Assembly: GCA_016199105.1 (NCBI GenBank)
Contig: JACQHI010000051.1
Location: forward strand, 1-9,738
Direction: 5' to 3'
From: Lentisphaerota bacterium
GTDB taxonomy: Bacteria > Verrucomicrobiota > Kiritimatiellia > JAAZAB01
Length of the DNA stretch: 9,738 nucleotides
How positions within the stretch are numbered: position 1 is the stretch's first letter; the number at the start of each line of letters is the position of its first letter. The position numbers were made by a program, and so were the translations under genes. Shown in pieces: positions 1 to 6,898 of the stretch. The notes under the pieces were generated by a model. That model was given only the letters and a program-made list of their open reading frames with translations. It searched no databases and was not told the DNA's origin.

Positions 1-2
1 CA

Positions 3-692
3 TTCCTGCCTGTCATCCGGAACGTTGGCGGCCATAATGCGAATTGCTGCCCGGGAACGGCGGACGCCGCCTGCGGCGTGGCAAGCACGCACGTGCGAAA
101 TCTGGAGGAGACCGCGATTCGCACCGCGAACGATTTCGGAGTCCGCGCGTTTCGACGCCGGAAGCTGACCGGCGCCTGGACCGAAGCCGGCAAGCTGGCG
201 GCCATCGGCGTGCGGTTCCGCCGCTGGGTGGCCTTCCACGGGATGAGTTTCAACGTGCGGCCCGACATGACGGGCTTTCAATCGATCGTGCCCTGCGGCC
301 TGGCGGGCGAACCGGTGACGTCCCTGCAATGCCTGCTGGAGGAACGGTGCCCGTCCATGACGGCCGTGCGGGACCGGTTGCTGGCGCATTGGGCAGAGGT
401 GAGCGGGCAAACCTTCGAGCTTTTCCGGGACGACGAAGAGTGGCCCGGCAGGGCGATTTTAGATTTTAGACCGGATCGATCAGGTCGAGAACGCCCTTCT
501 CCCCTTTGTCGTCCTTGTGTTCCGGTTCGGGGGCCGGGCGCTCGTCGCGCTCCTGTGGCGCGCGGGGCTGTTGAGGCTGCCGTTCGCCGTTGTGACGGCG
601 GCGGGGCGGCCCGGAACGATCGCGGTCGCGGTCCCGATCCCGATCACGGTCGCGATCCCGGTCATGTTCGCGGTCGTCAAACGCCTTTTTAA
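3..692 (+). CDS. lipB: Octanoyltransferase LipB, 5'-partial, with unusual C-terminal read-through
   Basis: LipB moves the octanoyl group from acyl carrier protein to lipoyl domains, the first step of lipoate synthesis. The family core is visible from about base 90: VRNLEETAIRTANDFGV, then GKLAAIGVRFRRWVAFHG, FNV and IVPCGL. The thioacyl-transfer dyad is present, with Lys at 192-194 and Cys at 294-296. The frame is open from base 3, so the start and the N-terminal active-site loop lie outside the window. The residues encoded before base 90 do not resemble LipB clearly. Family similarity ends near base 440 (QTFELF), but the frame has no stop until 690-692. It therefore runs antisense through the disordered tail of the convergent NYN-like gene, adding roughly 80 Arg/Pro-rich residues. 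A one-base frame change near the end would meet a TAG at 467-469. Identity is confident; the true 3' end is not. Confidence 0.75.
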   Translation, partial: FLPVIRNVGGHNANCCPGTADAACGVASTHVRNLEETAIRTANDFGVRAFRRRKLTGAWTEAGKLAAIGVRFRRWVAFHGMSFNVRPDMTGFQSIVPCGLAGEPVTSLQCLLEERCPSMTAVRDRLLAHWAEVSGQTFELFRDDEEWPGRAILDFRPDRSGRERPSPLCRPCVPVRGPGARRAPVARGAVEAAVRRCDGGGAARNDRGRGPDPDHGRDPGHVRGRQTPF

Positions 693-1119
693 ACGTGGAC
701 AGCCGCAGGCAGGTGGCGCCGAGCGCGCCGGCGCGTTTTTCCAGGTCGGGAGAATTGCTGATCACCAGGGCCGGCTTGGAGGCCGACTCGACCAATTCGA
801 GCACGCGGTTTTTCGCGTTTTCGGGCGAATCGGCGTAATACGCCGTCACGCGTCTGAACTGGTCGCCATCCCCGGCTTCCCGCAGGGGCTTGCCGATGAA
901 CACGGCGGTCAGATCGAGTTCTTCCGCTCCCGCAAACTGGGCCAGCAGCTTGAGAACGGAAAAATTGTCGCGCGGACTGGGCACCCCCCCGCCGTTGCCT
1001 CGGCCATCCTGAAAATCCAGAAGGCCGAACGTGTCCACGATAATCGTCATGGCCGCGGGATCGGACCCGGCTGACGAGGGTTCCGATCGGCGTCCGAAAA
1101 GAGAACTAAAAAAACTCAT
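466..1119 (-). CDS. NYN/PIN-like domain protein (YacP-like) with Asp-Arg repeat tail
   Basis: Predicted 217 aa. Residues about 24-145 have the layout of the NYN/YacP-type PIN nuclease fold: MTIIVDTFGLLDF (first strand with an acidic Asp), a middle strand LTAVFIGK, then PALVISNSPDLEKRAGALGA, which resembles the late acidic strand and helix. The usual D-x-N signature is replaced by D-T-F, so nuclease activity is uncertain. The C-terminal third is disordered: a run of alternating Asp and Arg, then Pro/Arg/Glu-rich sequence ending in VLDLIDPV. I chose the ATG at 1117-1119 (MSFFSSLFGRR). A TTG 36 nt upstream also lies in frame, but neither has a strong ribosome binding site. The gene follows dnaG by 45 nt and is probably last in that operon. 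A role in RNA processing or binding is inference from fold and charge only. Confidence 0.55.
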   Translation of the reverse strand: MSFFSSLFGRRSEPSSAGSDPAAMTIIVDTFGLLDFQDGRGNGGGVPSPRDNFSVLKLLAQFAGAEELDLTAVFIGKPLREAGDGDQFRRVTAYYADSPENAKNRVLELVESASKPALVISNSPDLEKRAGALGATCLRLSTFKKAFDDREHDRDRDRDRDRDRDRDRSGPPRRRHNGERQPQQPRAPQERDERPAPEPEHKDDKGEKGVLDLIDPV

Positions 1120-1164
1120 AGCCGCTACCGTATCCGATGTTCGGGGAAACTGCAAACGGAAAAA

Positions 1165-3048
1165 TCAGAGGATCGGCAGGGCCGTTGCCCAGGATTTCAT
1201 TTTGGCCAGGATCATCCCGATTTCGAGATACTCCGTTTCGAGCAGTTTTTCTTCTTTCGCGGACAGTTTCGGCCCGGTCCCGCTCCGCGACGCGCGGAGC
1301 CGCGCGTCAAGGGCCTTGCGTTGGTGCTGGAGGGCCTGCGTCCGGATGCCGAGGATCAGGGATTTCAACGATTCTTCGTGGGTCGCAAAGGCGCTCTTGA
1401 TCTTGGAGGGCGCCGCCAGGACCCCTGCGGCAAAGGTGGATAGCGCCCGGTCCGGCGTGTCCCGCTCCGACAGCACGGCCATCACGTCGCGCTGGGCGGT
1501 CTCGGCGTCGAGTATGGCCTGGATCAGTTGCCGGATCAGGGGGGTCGTGATCATGTCGAGGGGGAGATGTTGCCGGACCAGGCCGGCCAGGGCGGGCTCG
1601 GCGATCAGGTGCTCGGCCAACGCCGACTCTCCGGGGGGCGCGGGCCTGCCCGCCATAGCTCCCGGACCGACGGCGGGTACGGGCTCGGGACCGGCCGGCG
1701 CTTGTTCCGGCCGGCGCTCCGCCTGGGTGCCGCGCCGCAGTTCCCGTTGGAGTGCCTCCTCGGGCACCTGCAGGCGGGAGGACGCTTCTTGCAGGAGTTT
1801 CGCCTGATACACGGCGTTGGGTTGCCGGCGAATCATATCCAGGACCGCCGCCGTGATGCGCATCAGCCCGGCTTCCGAGGCCCGATTGTCCCTTGCGGAG
1901 AGCACGTCGATCTGAAAATCCAGGACGGATCGTGCGCCGTCCAGAAGCTTCTGGAAAGCGTCGCCTCCCTTGTTGAGGATGAGGGAGTCGGGATCCTCCC
2001 CCTCCGGTAACGCGGCGATGCGGACGGCCAGGCCGGCCTGAAAAAGAATGGCGGCCGTGCGGAGCGACGCGTTCTGGCCGGCGGTGTCGGCGTCGAAGAC
2101 CAGGATCACGTCGTCGGCGTAGCGTTTGAGGATGCGGGCGTGTTCCTCGGTGAAGGCCGTGCCCTGCGCCGCGACGGCGCGGGTGAAGCCGGCGAGGTGG
2201 CAGCGAATCACATCGATCTGCCCTTCACAGAGAATGGCCTGATGGGCTTCGAGAATGGCCTGGCGGGCGCGGTGCAGGGCATAGAGCACGCGGCTTTTCC
2301 GGAACAGCGGGGTTTCGGGCGTGTTGATGTATTTGGCGGGCGAGGCATCCTTGTCGAGAATGCGCCCGCTGAATCCGATCACGCGGCCCTGCTCGTCGTG
2401 GATGGCGAACATCAGGCGGTTGCGGAACCGGTCGTAACGGCGCTCCCGCGCCGGGCCGGTGCCCGGCGTCCCGTCATCCGGCCGGGCCGTCACCACCAGG
2501 CCGGCGGCTTCGAGGTCGGCGATGGAGTATTGCTTCGCCGCGCGCAGGAGGATCGTGTCCCAGGCGTCGGGGGCGAAGCCGATCGTGAAATCCGCGATGG
2601 CGCTTTCCGGCAACTGCCGCCGCTTCAGATAGTCGCGGGCCGGAGCGGCCTCCGCGGCTTGAAGGAGAATCTGTTGGTAGTGCCGCGCTGTCTTCTCGTT
2701 GATGGCATAGAGGGTCTCCTTGTTGGGGCCGCCGGTTGCCGATCTTTCCTCGATCTCAATCCGGATATTGGCCTTTTGGGCCAGCATCCGCACGGCCGTC
2801 ATGAAATCGACTTTCTCGTATTCCATGACGAATTTAAAAACGTCCCCGCCGGCGTTGCACCCGAAGCAGTGATAAAACTGGCGCACGGGATTCACCGTGA
2901 AGGAAGGGGTTTTTTCCTTGTGAAAGGGGCACAGGGCCTTGAAGGTGGTTCCGGCCCGCTGGAGATGGAAATAGGCGCCGATCACCGTCGCGATGTCGCT
3001 GTGCTGCCGGATCTCTTCGATCAGGGAGTCTGGAATACCTCTCGGCAC
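1165..3048 (-). CDS. dnaG: DNA primase DnaG
   Basis: 627 aa, the usual bacterial length; makes RNA primers at the replication fork. The N-terminal CHC2 zinc ribbon has C40-x2-H43 and C61-x2-C64. The RNA polymerase core carries YDRFRNRLMFAI (205-216) and GRVIGFSGRIL (221-231). The TOPRIM part has E275-GQI-D279, D319-A-D321-TAG and D352-P-D354, so all acidic metal ligands are present. The first motif reads EGQID where EGYMD is usual. A Pro/Ala/Gly-rich linker (about 443-475) leads into a helical C-terminal domain that should bind the DnaB helicase. The start is GTG at 3046-3048, 2 nt after the stop of the cvpA-like gene, with GGGGAG about 10 nt upstream; translational coupling is likely. Being in an operon with a CvpA-like gene instead of rpsU or rpoD is uncommon. 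Confidence 0.97.
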   Translation of the reverse strand: MPRGIPDSLIEEIRQHSDIATVIGAYFHLQRAGTTFKALCPFHKEKTPSFTVNPVRQFYHCFGCNAGGDVFKFVMEYEKVDFMTAVRMLAQKANIRIEIEERSATGGPNKETLYAINEKTARHYQQILLQAAEAAPARDYLKRRQLPESAIADFTIGFAPDAWDTILLRAAKQYSIADLEAAGLVVTARPDDGTPGTGPARERRYDRFRNRLMFAIHDEQGRVIGFSGRILDKDASPAKYINTPETPLFRKSRVLYALHRARQAILEAHQAILCEGQIDVIRCHLAGFTRAVAAQGTAFTEEHARILKRYADDVILVFDADTAGQNASLRTAAILFQAGLAVRIAALPEGEDPDSLILNKGGDAFQKLLDGARSVLDFQIDVLSARDNRASEAGLMRITAAVLDMIRRQPNAVYQAKLLQEASSRLQVPEEALQRELRRGTQAERRPEQAPAGPEPVPAVGPGAMAGRPAPPGESALAEHLIAEPALAGLVRQHLPLDMITTPLIRQLIQAILDAETAQRDVMAVLSERDTPDRALSTFAAGVLAAPSKIKSAFATHEESLKSLILGIRTQALQHQRKALDARLRASRSGTGPKLSAKEEKLLETEYLEIGMILAKMKSWATALPIL

Positions 3049-3050
3049 GA

Positions 3051-3584
3051 TCAGGGTTCTCCCGCCCCGCCCGGCAGTGAGGTGTCGCGCAGGTGTTCGA
3101 GCGGCTCAACGAGGGCGGGCGCATGGCGGGCCAACGTCCGACCGAGCAGGGACCGTTCGACAAAAAGACGGTGGAGGTAATCGTGCGGCCAGAGGCCGAT
3201 GGCATAGATAAAGGCGGCGGTGAGCAGGCTGGTGCGGATCCACGCCGCGAGGAGGCCTCCGGGCCGCTCCAGGCTTTCGTTGAAGGTGAGCCTGGCCACT
3301 TTGCCGAACAACAGGCGCAGCAGCAGCAGGACGATGCCGGCCCCCAGCAGGATCAGCGTGAAGGCGAGAGCGGTGGCCGCCGCCGGGGAATCCGAAAGAC
3401 GCGTTCCCTGGATGAGCAGGGCGGCCAGCGGTTTGTAGAAAAGAAGGGTCACCAGCGTCATCAGAACGGCATTGATCAACCGCGGGAATTCGACGGACAG
3501 TCCCCGCCGCGAGCCCACGATGAGGCCGATGACCAACATGAGCCCGGCGGCAATATCGATGGTGTTGAAAACGGCGCCGAACAT
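3051..3584 (-). CDS. CvpA-like integral membrane protein
   Basis: 177 aa. It opens with MFGAVFNTIDIAAGLMLVIGLIVGSRRGL, the characteristic CvpA-family start: an acidic residue early in the first membrane helix followed by a Gly/Arg-Arg-Gly turn. Four hydrophobic segments are visible at about residues 8-25, 34-56, 70-97 and 110-135, followed by a soluble C-terminal tail. Family members, named for colicin V production in Escherichia coli, are inner-membrane proteins of poorly defined role in envelope homeostasis. The ATG at 3582-3584 lies 1 nt after the stop of the TPR gene and has no strong ribosome binding site, so translation probably depends on coupling. An in-frame extension to 3668 would put an Arg/Pro-rich stretch before the first helix and overlap the TPR gene, so I rejected it. 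Confidence 0.8.
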   Translation of the reverse strand: MFGAVFNTIDIAAGLMLVIGLIVGSRRGLSVEFPRLINAVLMTLVTLLFYKPLAALLIQGTRLSDSPAAATALAFTLILLGAGIVLLLLRLLFGKVARLTFNESLERPGGLLAAWIRTSLLTAAFIYAIGLWPHDYLHRLFVERSLLGRTLARHAPALVEPLEHLRDTSLPGGAGEP

Positions 3585-3585
3585 A

Positions 3586-5142
3586 TCAGTCTGTCCGGCT
3601 TGGCGGACGGTTCGACGAGGACGTGGAAGGCGATTTCCGCCACTTTCGCAGGAACGAGGGTGACGCATTGGCGCCTCGACCGTCCGCGGGTTTGGCGGAC
3701 GGCTTCGACGAACTCACCGCAGGCGGTTTGGGAAGATACGCCGACAAGGCGGCCAGGCGCTGGTCGGCGGAGTCCGCGCGGGGATCTTGGGGAAATCGCT
3801 GTTTGAATTGCGTGTAGGCTTTCGCCGCGTCCTCGGGCCGGTTGACCTGTTTGTCATAGAAACGCGCCAGTTGCCAGAGCGCGTCCGGGTTGCCGGGCTG
3901 GGTCTGGGAGGCCTGTTGCAGGGAGATCAGGGCGGTATCGAATTCATCGGTTTCAATGGCGACGGACGCCAGCGCCATGTGCGCCTCGTACCAGGTGTTG
4001 CTCAGGGCCACGGCCTGCTTATAGTGTTTGAGCGCCGGCTCGTTCTGTTTCCGGTTTTGCATGAACTGCCCCATGGCGAAATGAGCGCGGGCTTCGTCCG
4101 GACACCAGTTGAGTGCCTCGCGCAGGGCTTCCTCCTGGCGCGCCGGCTGGTTGTTGCGTTCGGCGTCCGACGCCGCCTGGAGGAAGAACGTGAGCGCGGC
4201 GTCCTTGCGTCCCGAGACGGCCAGGGCCTTCGCGTTCTTCATGATGTCGGCGAACGCGGCCACGGTTTTTTCCGATGAAAGCGGTTCGGCCTTGATGGGT
4301 TCCGGCGGTTTCGGGGGGACGATGGGAGGGGGCGCCGGCCTGCCCGCCGTCTTGGCGGCGACAGGTGGCGTGTTGGAGACCGGTGGAGCGGACGCGGCGG
4401 AGAGCTTCTTAACGGCATCACGGGCATTTTCCAGATAGGGGGATTCGCAGGGGCGGCGAAGCGCAGCCTTATAGTAGGCCAGCGCCTGCTCCCGATTGTT
4501 GAGCCAGGCTTGATTGAGAACGGCCAGATTGTAAATGGCGGGGACATAACCGGCATTGCTTTCCAACGCCTGGTTCAGGTAGGCGCCGGCCTTGTCCATA
4601 TTGTTGACCTGCATTTCCAGCAGGGCCATGGCTGTCAAAACCCGGGGCGAATGGGGGGCGCGTTTAAGCGCCTCATTGAGAACGCGGCGGGCGTCATCGA
4701 GACGCTTGCTCCGGCGAAAAACGGAGGCCAGGAATTCCAGCGCGCGAGTATCCCGCGGGTCGAGTGTCGCCGCCTGCTCAAAAAGGAGGGTGGCCTGGGC
4801 GGTATCGCTGTTTTCATGGAGGACCACCGCCAGGTTGTAAACCGGCTCCATGGCCGCCGGGTTGAGCTGGCGGCCGGCGTTGAAGGCCTGGACGGCCTTG
4901 TCTTTGTTACCCAGCTCATACTGGGCGATGCCGATGAAGTTGCAGGCCTTCGCGTTTTCCACGGGGTTCTTGCGGGCCTGCGCCGACTGTTGGAAATACT
5001 CGATGCTCCGGGCATAGCGTTTCTTTTCCAGGGCGCGGACTCCGTTCTGGAAATCCCGCAGGCCAGGCTCCTCCCGACAACCGGTCAGGTCCAGCAAGCC
5101 CGCGGCCAATACCAGCCACGCGAAAAACGTCTTGTGTCTCAT
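3586..5142 (-). CDS. Tetratricopeptide repeat lipoprotein
   Basis: 518 aa. The N-terminus MRHKTFFAWLVLAAGLLDLTGC is a lipoprotein signal peptide; the lipobox LTGC gives Cys22 as the lipidated residue, predicting a membrane anchor facing the periplasm. An N-terminal TPR block (about 25-240) has helix pairs such as ACNFIGIAQYELGNKDKAVQAF and PVYNLAVVLHENSDTAQATLLFEQA. A Pro/Ala-rich linker follows (about 250-285), then a second TPR block (about 295-465). The last 45 residues are Ser/Pro/Arg-rich and low in complexity. TPRs serve as protein-protein scaffolds; the partner is unknown. I chose the ATG at 5140-5142 because GAGGAG sits 9 nt upstream. An ATG 6 nt earlier is only 3 nt from that ribosome binding site. 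The stop is 1 nt before the cvpA-like start, suggesting a functional link at the envelope. Confidence 0.85.
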   Translation of the reverse strand: MRHKTFFAWLVLAAGLLDLTGCREEPGLRDFQNGVRALEKKRYARSIEYFQQSAQARKNPVENAKACNFIGIAQYELGNKDKAVQAFNAGRQLNPAAMEPVYNLAVVLHENSDTAQATLLFEQAATLDPRDTRALEFLASVFRRSKRLDDARRVLNEALKRAPHSPRVLTAMALLEMQVNNMDKAGAYLNQALESNAGYVPAIYNLAVLNQAWLNNREQALAYYKAALRRPCESPYLENARDAVKKLSAASAPPVSNTPPVAAKTAGRPAPPPIVPPKPPEPIKAEPLSSEKTVAAFADIMKNAKALAVSGRKDAALTFFLQAASDAERNNQPARQEEALREALNWCPDEARAHFAMGQFMQNRKQNEPALKHYKQAVALSNTWYEAHMALASVAIETDEFDTALISLQQASQTQPGNPDALWQLARFYDKQVNRPEDAAKAYTQFKQRFPQDPRADSADQRLAALSAYLPKPPAVSSSKPSAKPADGRGANASPSFLRKWRKSPSTSSSNRPPSRTD

Positions 5143-5164
5143 TCCCATATTCTCCTCACCCAAT

Positions 5165-5200
5165 ATGATTCGCGCTCTCCCCGAATCTTGCGCGAATCAT
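5165..5200 (-). repeat. Perfect 11-bp inverted repeat at the methyltransferase stop codon
   Basis: ATGATTCGCGC (5165-5175) pairs with GCGCGAATCAT (5190-5200) across a 14-nt loop. The stem includes the methyltransferase stop codon (5197-5199) and ends about 12 nt before the TPR ribosome binding site. No T-run follows on the - strand, so it is not a classic terminator. It may be an mRNA processing or stability hairpin, or a protein-binding site. Confidence 0.6.
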
Positions 5201-5823
5201 GCCTTGACTTTCTGGGCGATTTTTAACGAGTTGACGGTAATCAATTCCCGGTAGTTTGTCGAGCCGACAATCATCTCCTTATACACCCGGTCCACGCCGC
5301 GGTAGCCGGCGCTCACGTCGTGAAAGGCGACAATGCCGCTTTGGACGACGAACGGCGACCATAAGGTGAAGTCCTGGGCGCAATGCTCGTAGGAATGGTT
5401 GCCGTCAATGAAGAGCATGCGGATGGGCTTGGTCCAGTCTTTGACGGCTTCTTCGGACGACTTGGGAATGGGCTGGATGTAATCGTCCAGGCCGGCGTTC
5501 TTGATGTTCAGCAGAAATTGCGGCAGCAGGGAGCCGTCCCGCTGCATGGCTTCGGACTCCGGCAGGCCCGGGGCGCCCTGGAAATGGTCGACGGCGGTCA
5601 CTTTTTCGCGGCCCGCTTTTTTGCTTCCATCGGCGATCCAGCAGGTGGATTTGCCGAGGTAGCTGCCGATTTCGACGATTTCGCCCTGGCCCGGACCCTC
5701 GGAGGCAAAAAACCACAAGGTGTACCCCTCGACGGGAAACAGAAATCCCTCCAGGGGATGAAACCGGTTGGTCAGATCGAAGAACTCGGAAATGATTTTC
5801 AGCTTGGATAGAAACAACTGCAT
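5197..5823 (-). CDS. Class I SAM-dependent methyltransferase (Methyltransf_24-like)
   Basis: 208 aa. The Rossmann-fold methyltransferase motifs appear in order: motif I GEIVEIGSYLGKST (about 47-60) binds S-adenosylmethionine, VTAVDHF (about 75-81) is the acidic strand-2 position, and IRMLFIDGNHSYEHCAQDFTLW followed by GIVAFHDV (about 133-168) carries D/H residues typical of the Methyltransf_24 group, which includes metal-assisted O-methyltransferases of sugars and secondary metabolites. The substrate cannot be read from the sequence. The ATG at 5821-5823 has only a weak upstream purine stretch. The gene lies 92 nt downstream of the isomerase-like gene and 54 nt upstream of the TPR gene; a perfect 11-bp inverted repeat overlaps its stop codon. 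Its DHF and FHDV residues favour an intact enzyme. Confidence 0.8.
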   Translation of the reverse strand: MQLFLSKLKIISEFFDLTNRFHPLEGFLFPVEGYTLWFFASEGPGQGEIVEIGSYLGKSTCWIADGSKKAGREKVTAVDHFQGAPGLPESEAMQRDGSLLPQFLLNIKNAGLDDYIQPIPKSSEEAVKDWTKPIRMLFIDGNHSYEHCAQDFTLWSPFVVQSGIVAFHDVSAGYRGVDRVYKEMIVGSTNYRELITVNSLKIAQKVKA

Positions 5824-5845
5824 ACTCGGGTCTCGGTGTTCTGGA

Positions 5846-5858
5846 TTCGGGGTTCAGG
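5846..5858 (-). repeat. Dispersed heptamer-family repeat copy
   Basis: TTCGGGGTTCAGG here is identical over 13 nt to 8312-8324. It lies in the 92-nt gap between the isomerase-like and methyltransferase genes. Read on the - strand it gives TGAACCC plus a degenerate unit. Confidence 0.6.
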
Positions 5859-5915
5859 AAAGCCTCTGCAAAGACAAAATCCTGGAAAGCATTAAAGTCA
5901 CAACCAGGAATGAAG

Positions 5916-6749
5916 TCAAGCGCGGGTTCTGCCGGCCCGTTCCTGTTCGATCATCCGTTGAAATCGCATGCCGTTCTCGAAGCAGAGCGCCAGGAACGCG
6001 GCCTCGTCCTTCAGGGGATAAACATTCATGTTCGATTCCATGCTGACGCATTGGTCGTAGGACGAGAAGGCAATGATCCGGGCGAGCCGGGGCCAGTCCA
6101 CCGTCCCCGTGAAGGGGGGCTTGTGCTGGTCGGCCGTTCCGTCGTTGTCATGGAGATGCAGGGAGATCAGGCGTTCCTTCCAGCGGTCGAGATGATCGAG
6201 GCCGCTTCCCCCCCCGAGCGCGTTGCCGTGTCCGGAATCGTAACACAGGCCGAGAAAACCCGGGCCATAGTCGGCGAACAGTTCGACGATGCGGGGAAAC
6301 GTTCCGTTTTCGATGGCGATCCGCACGCGGCGTTTGCGCGCATACGGTTCCAGTGTGTCGAGCGAGCGGCGCAATTGCTCCATGGAGAGATCCTCGTGGC
6401 GGTCCTGCGCGGGGCTGTACGTGATGTGAAGGATGATGACGCCCCCGCCGAGCCGGGCCGTCATGTCGAGGCGGTTCTTGACGAGCTCCACGCCGGCCAG
6501 CCGTTCGTATTCGAAAACGGACATGTATTTCTTCTCCACGCCGTGGGAGGCGTGCAAGTCGAGCAGTTTCAGTCCGTACTGTTTCAACCAGCGGTCGATC
6601 TGGGCGATCTCCGGTTTGGCATAGACGAAATCGGTGTTCCATTGGTGGCACCAGTGCACGTGCGAGAACCCGGCCTCCGCGATCCGTTTCAGGTAGGGTT
6701 CGGGGCTCCAATGGGTCATTCCGGAGTAATCGGTGGTCATGGACAGCAT
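5916..6749 (-). CDS. Sugar phosphate isomerase/epimerase-like TIM-barrel protein
   Basis: 277 aa, typical for the xylose isomerase-like/AP_endonuc_2 family. Metal and catalytic positions of the barrel are visible: IAIENG (Glu at the end of a strand), LCYDSGHGNA (Asp and His), ISLHLHDNDG (His-x-His) and CVSMESN (final Glu). Members isomerise or epimerise sugars or cyclitols; DNA endonucleases of this superfamily have different surroundings. The exact substrate is unknown. The start is ATG at 6747-6749 (MLSMTTDYSGM) with GGAGG 10 nt upstream. Longer in-frame starts up to 6881 would run through the predicted promoter and give an Arg-rich leader, so I rejected them. It is the first gene of the leftward operon and is divergent from rpmE. 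Confidence 0.82.
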   Translation of the reverse strand: MLSMTTDYSGMTHWSPEPYLKRIAEAGFSHVHWCHQWNTDFVYAKPEIAQIDRWLKQYGLKLLDLHASHGVEKKYMSVFEYERLAGVELVKNRLDMTARLGGGVIILHITYSPAQDRHEDLSMEQLRRSLDTLEPYARKRRVRIAIENGTFPRIVELFADYGPGFLGLCYDSGHGNALGGGSGLDHLDRWKERLISLHLHDNDGTADQHKPPFTGTVDWPRLARIIAFSSYDQCVSMESNMNVYPLKDEAAFLALCFENGMRFQRMIEQERAGRTRA

Positions 6750-6789
6750 GTGAATAGATCCTCCAAACGAAAGACTCTTTTGAGAACGC

Positions 6790-6819
6790 ATAGTATCCTG
6801 CCGGCGGGCTTTCCGGCAA
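6790..6819 (-). promoter_or_regulatory. Candidate promoter of the leftward operon
   Basis: Read on the - strand, TTGCCG (6814-6819) and TACTAT (6790-6795) are spaced 18 nt, giving a start of transcription near 6783 and a leader of about 34 nt before the isomerase-like ATG. The spacer and -35 contain a palindrome, TGCCGG-N8-CCGGCA (6799-6818), which could be an operator. Consensus match is moderate; this is the best candidate in the divergent region. Confidence 0.4.
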
Positions 6820-6863
6820 TTCCAAAAAGAAAAAGGTTGAAATCGCAACGGCTTTCCGGTAAA
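6807..6863. repeat. Paired 13-nt direct repeats in the divergent promoter region
   Basis: GGCTTTCCGGCAA (6807-6819) and GGCTTTCCGGTAA (6851-6863) differ at one base and begin 44 bp apart. The left copy overlaps the candidate leftward -35 and the right copy the candidate rpmE -10. Position suggests binding sites for one regulator of both operons, but no known operator is recognised; it does not look like a Zur box. Confidence 0.4.
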
Positions 6864-6866
6864 AGC
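6837..6866 (+). promoter_or_regulatory. Candidate promoter of rpmE
   Basis: TTGAAA (6837-6842) with TAAAAG (6861-6866) at 18 nt spacing on the + strand, 32 nt before the rpmE ATG. The -35 is good and the -10 is weak. The second GGCTTTCCGGYAA repeat overlaps the -10. Confidence 0.3.
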
Positions 6867-6898
6867 CTCGGTTGATCGCACGGGGAAGAAAGGGAATT

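Noticed and set aside
618..680. Short tandem sequence suggestive of a CRISPR-like or minisatellite array
   Set aside because: It is the 6-nt codon-pair repeat encoding Asp-Arg in the NYN-like protein tail, without spacers.
3586..3670. Possible frameshift near the 3' end of the TPR gene
   Set aside because: Another frame there reads a more protein-like VTLVPAKVAEIAFHVLVEPS, but it would overlap the cvpA-like gene deeply. The annotated frame ends 1 nt before that gene's ATG, which fits normal coupling.
2140..3806. Long + strand frames opposite dnaG, the cvpA-like gene and the TPR gene (2140-3180 and 3093-3806)
   Set aside because: Both mirror the codon structure of well-supported genes on the - strand and show no family motifs or ribosome binding sites.
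5148..5163. Earlier starts (TTG at 5163, ATG at 5148) for the TPR lipoprotein
   Set aside because: They overlap or lie too close to the GAGGAG ribosome binding site; the ATG at 5142 has proper spacing and gives a standard signal peptide.
5840..5915. A separate promoter for the methyltransferase gene
   Set aside because: Only TTGTGA with ATTTTG at 17 nt was found on the - strand; the match is too poor to claim.
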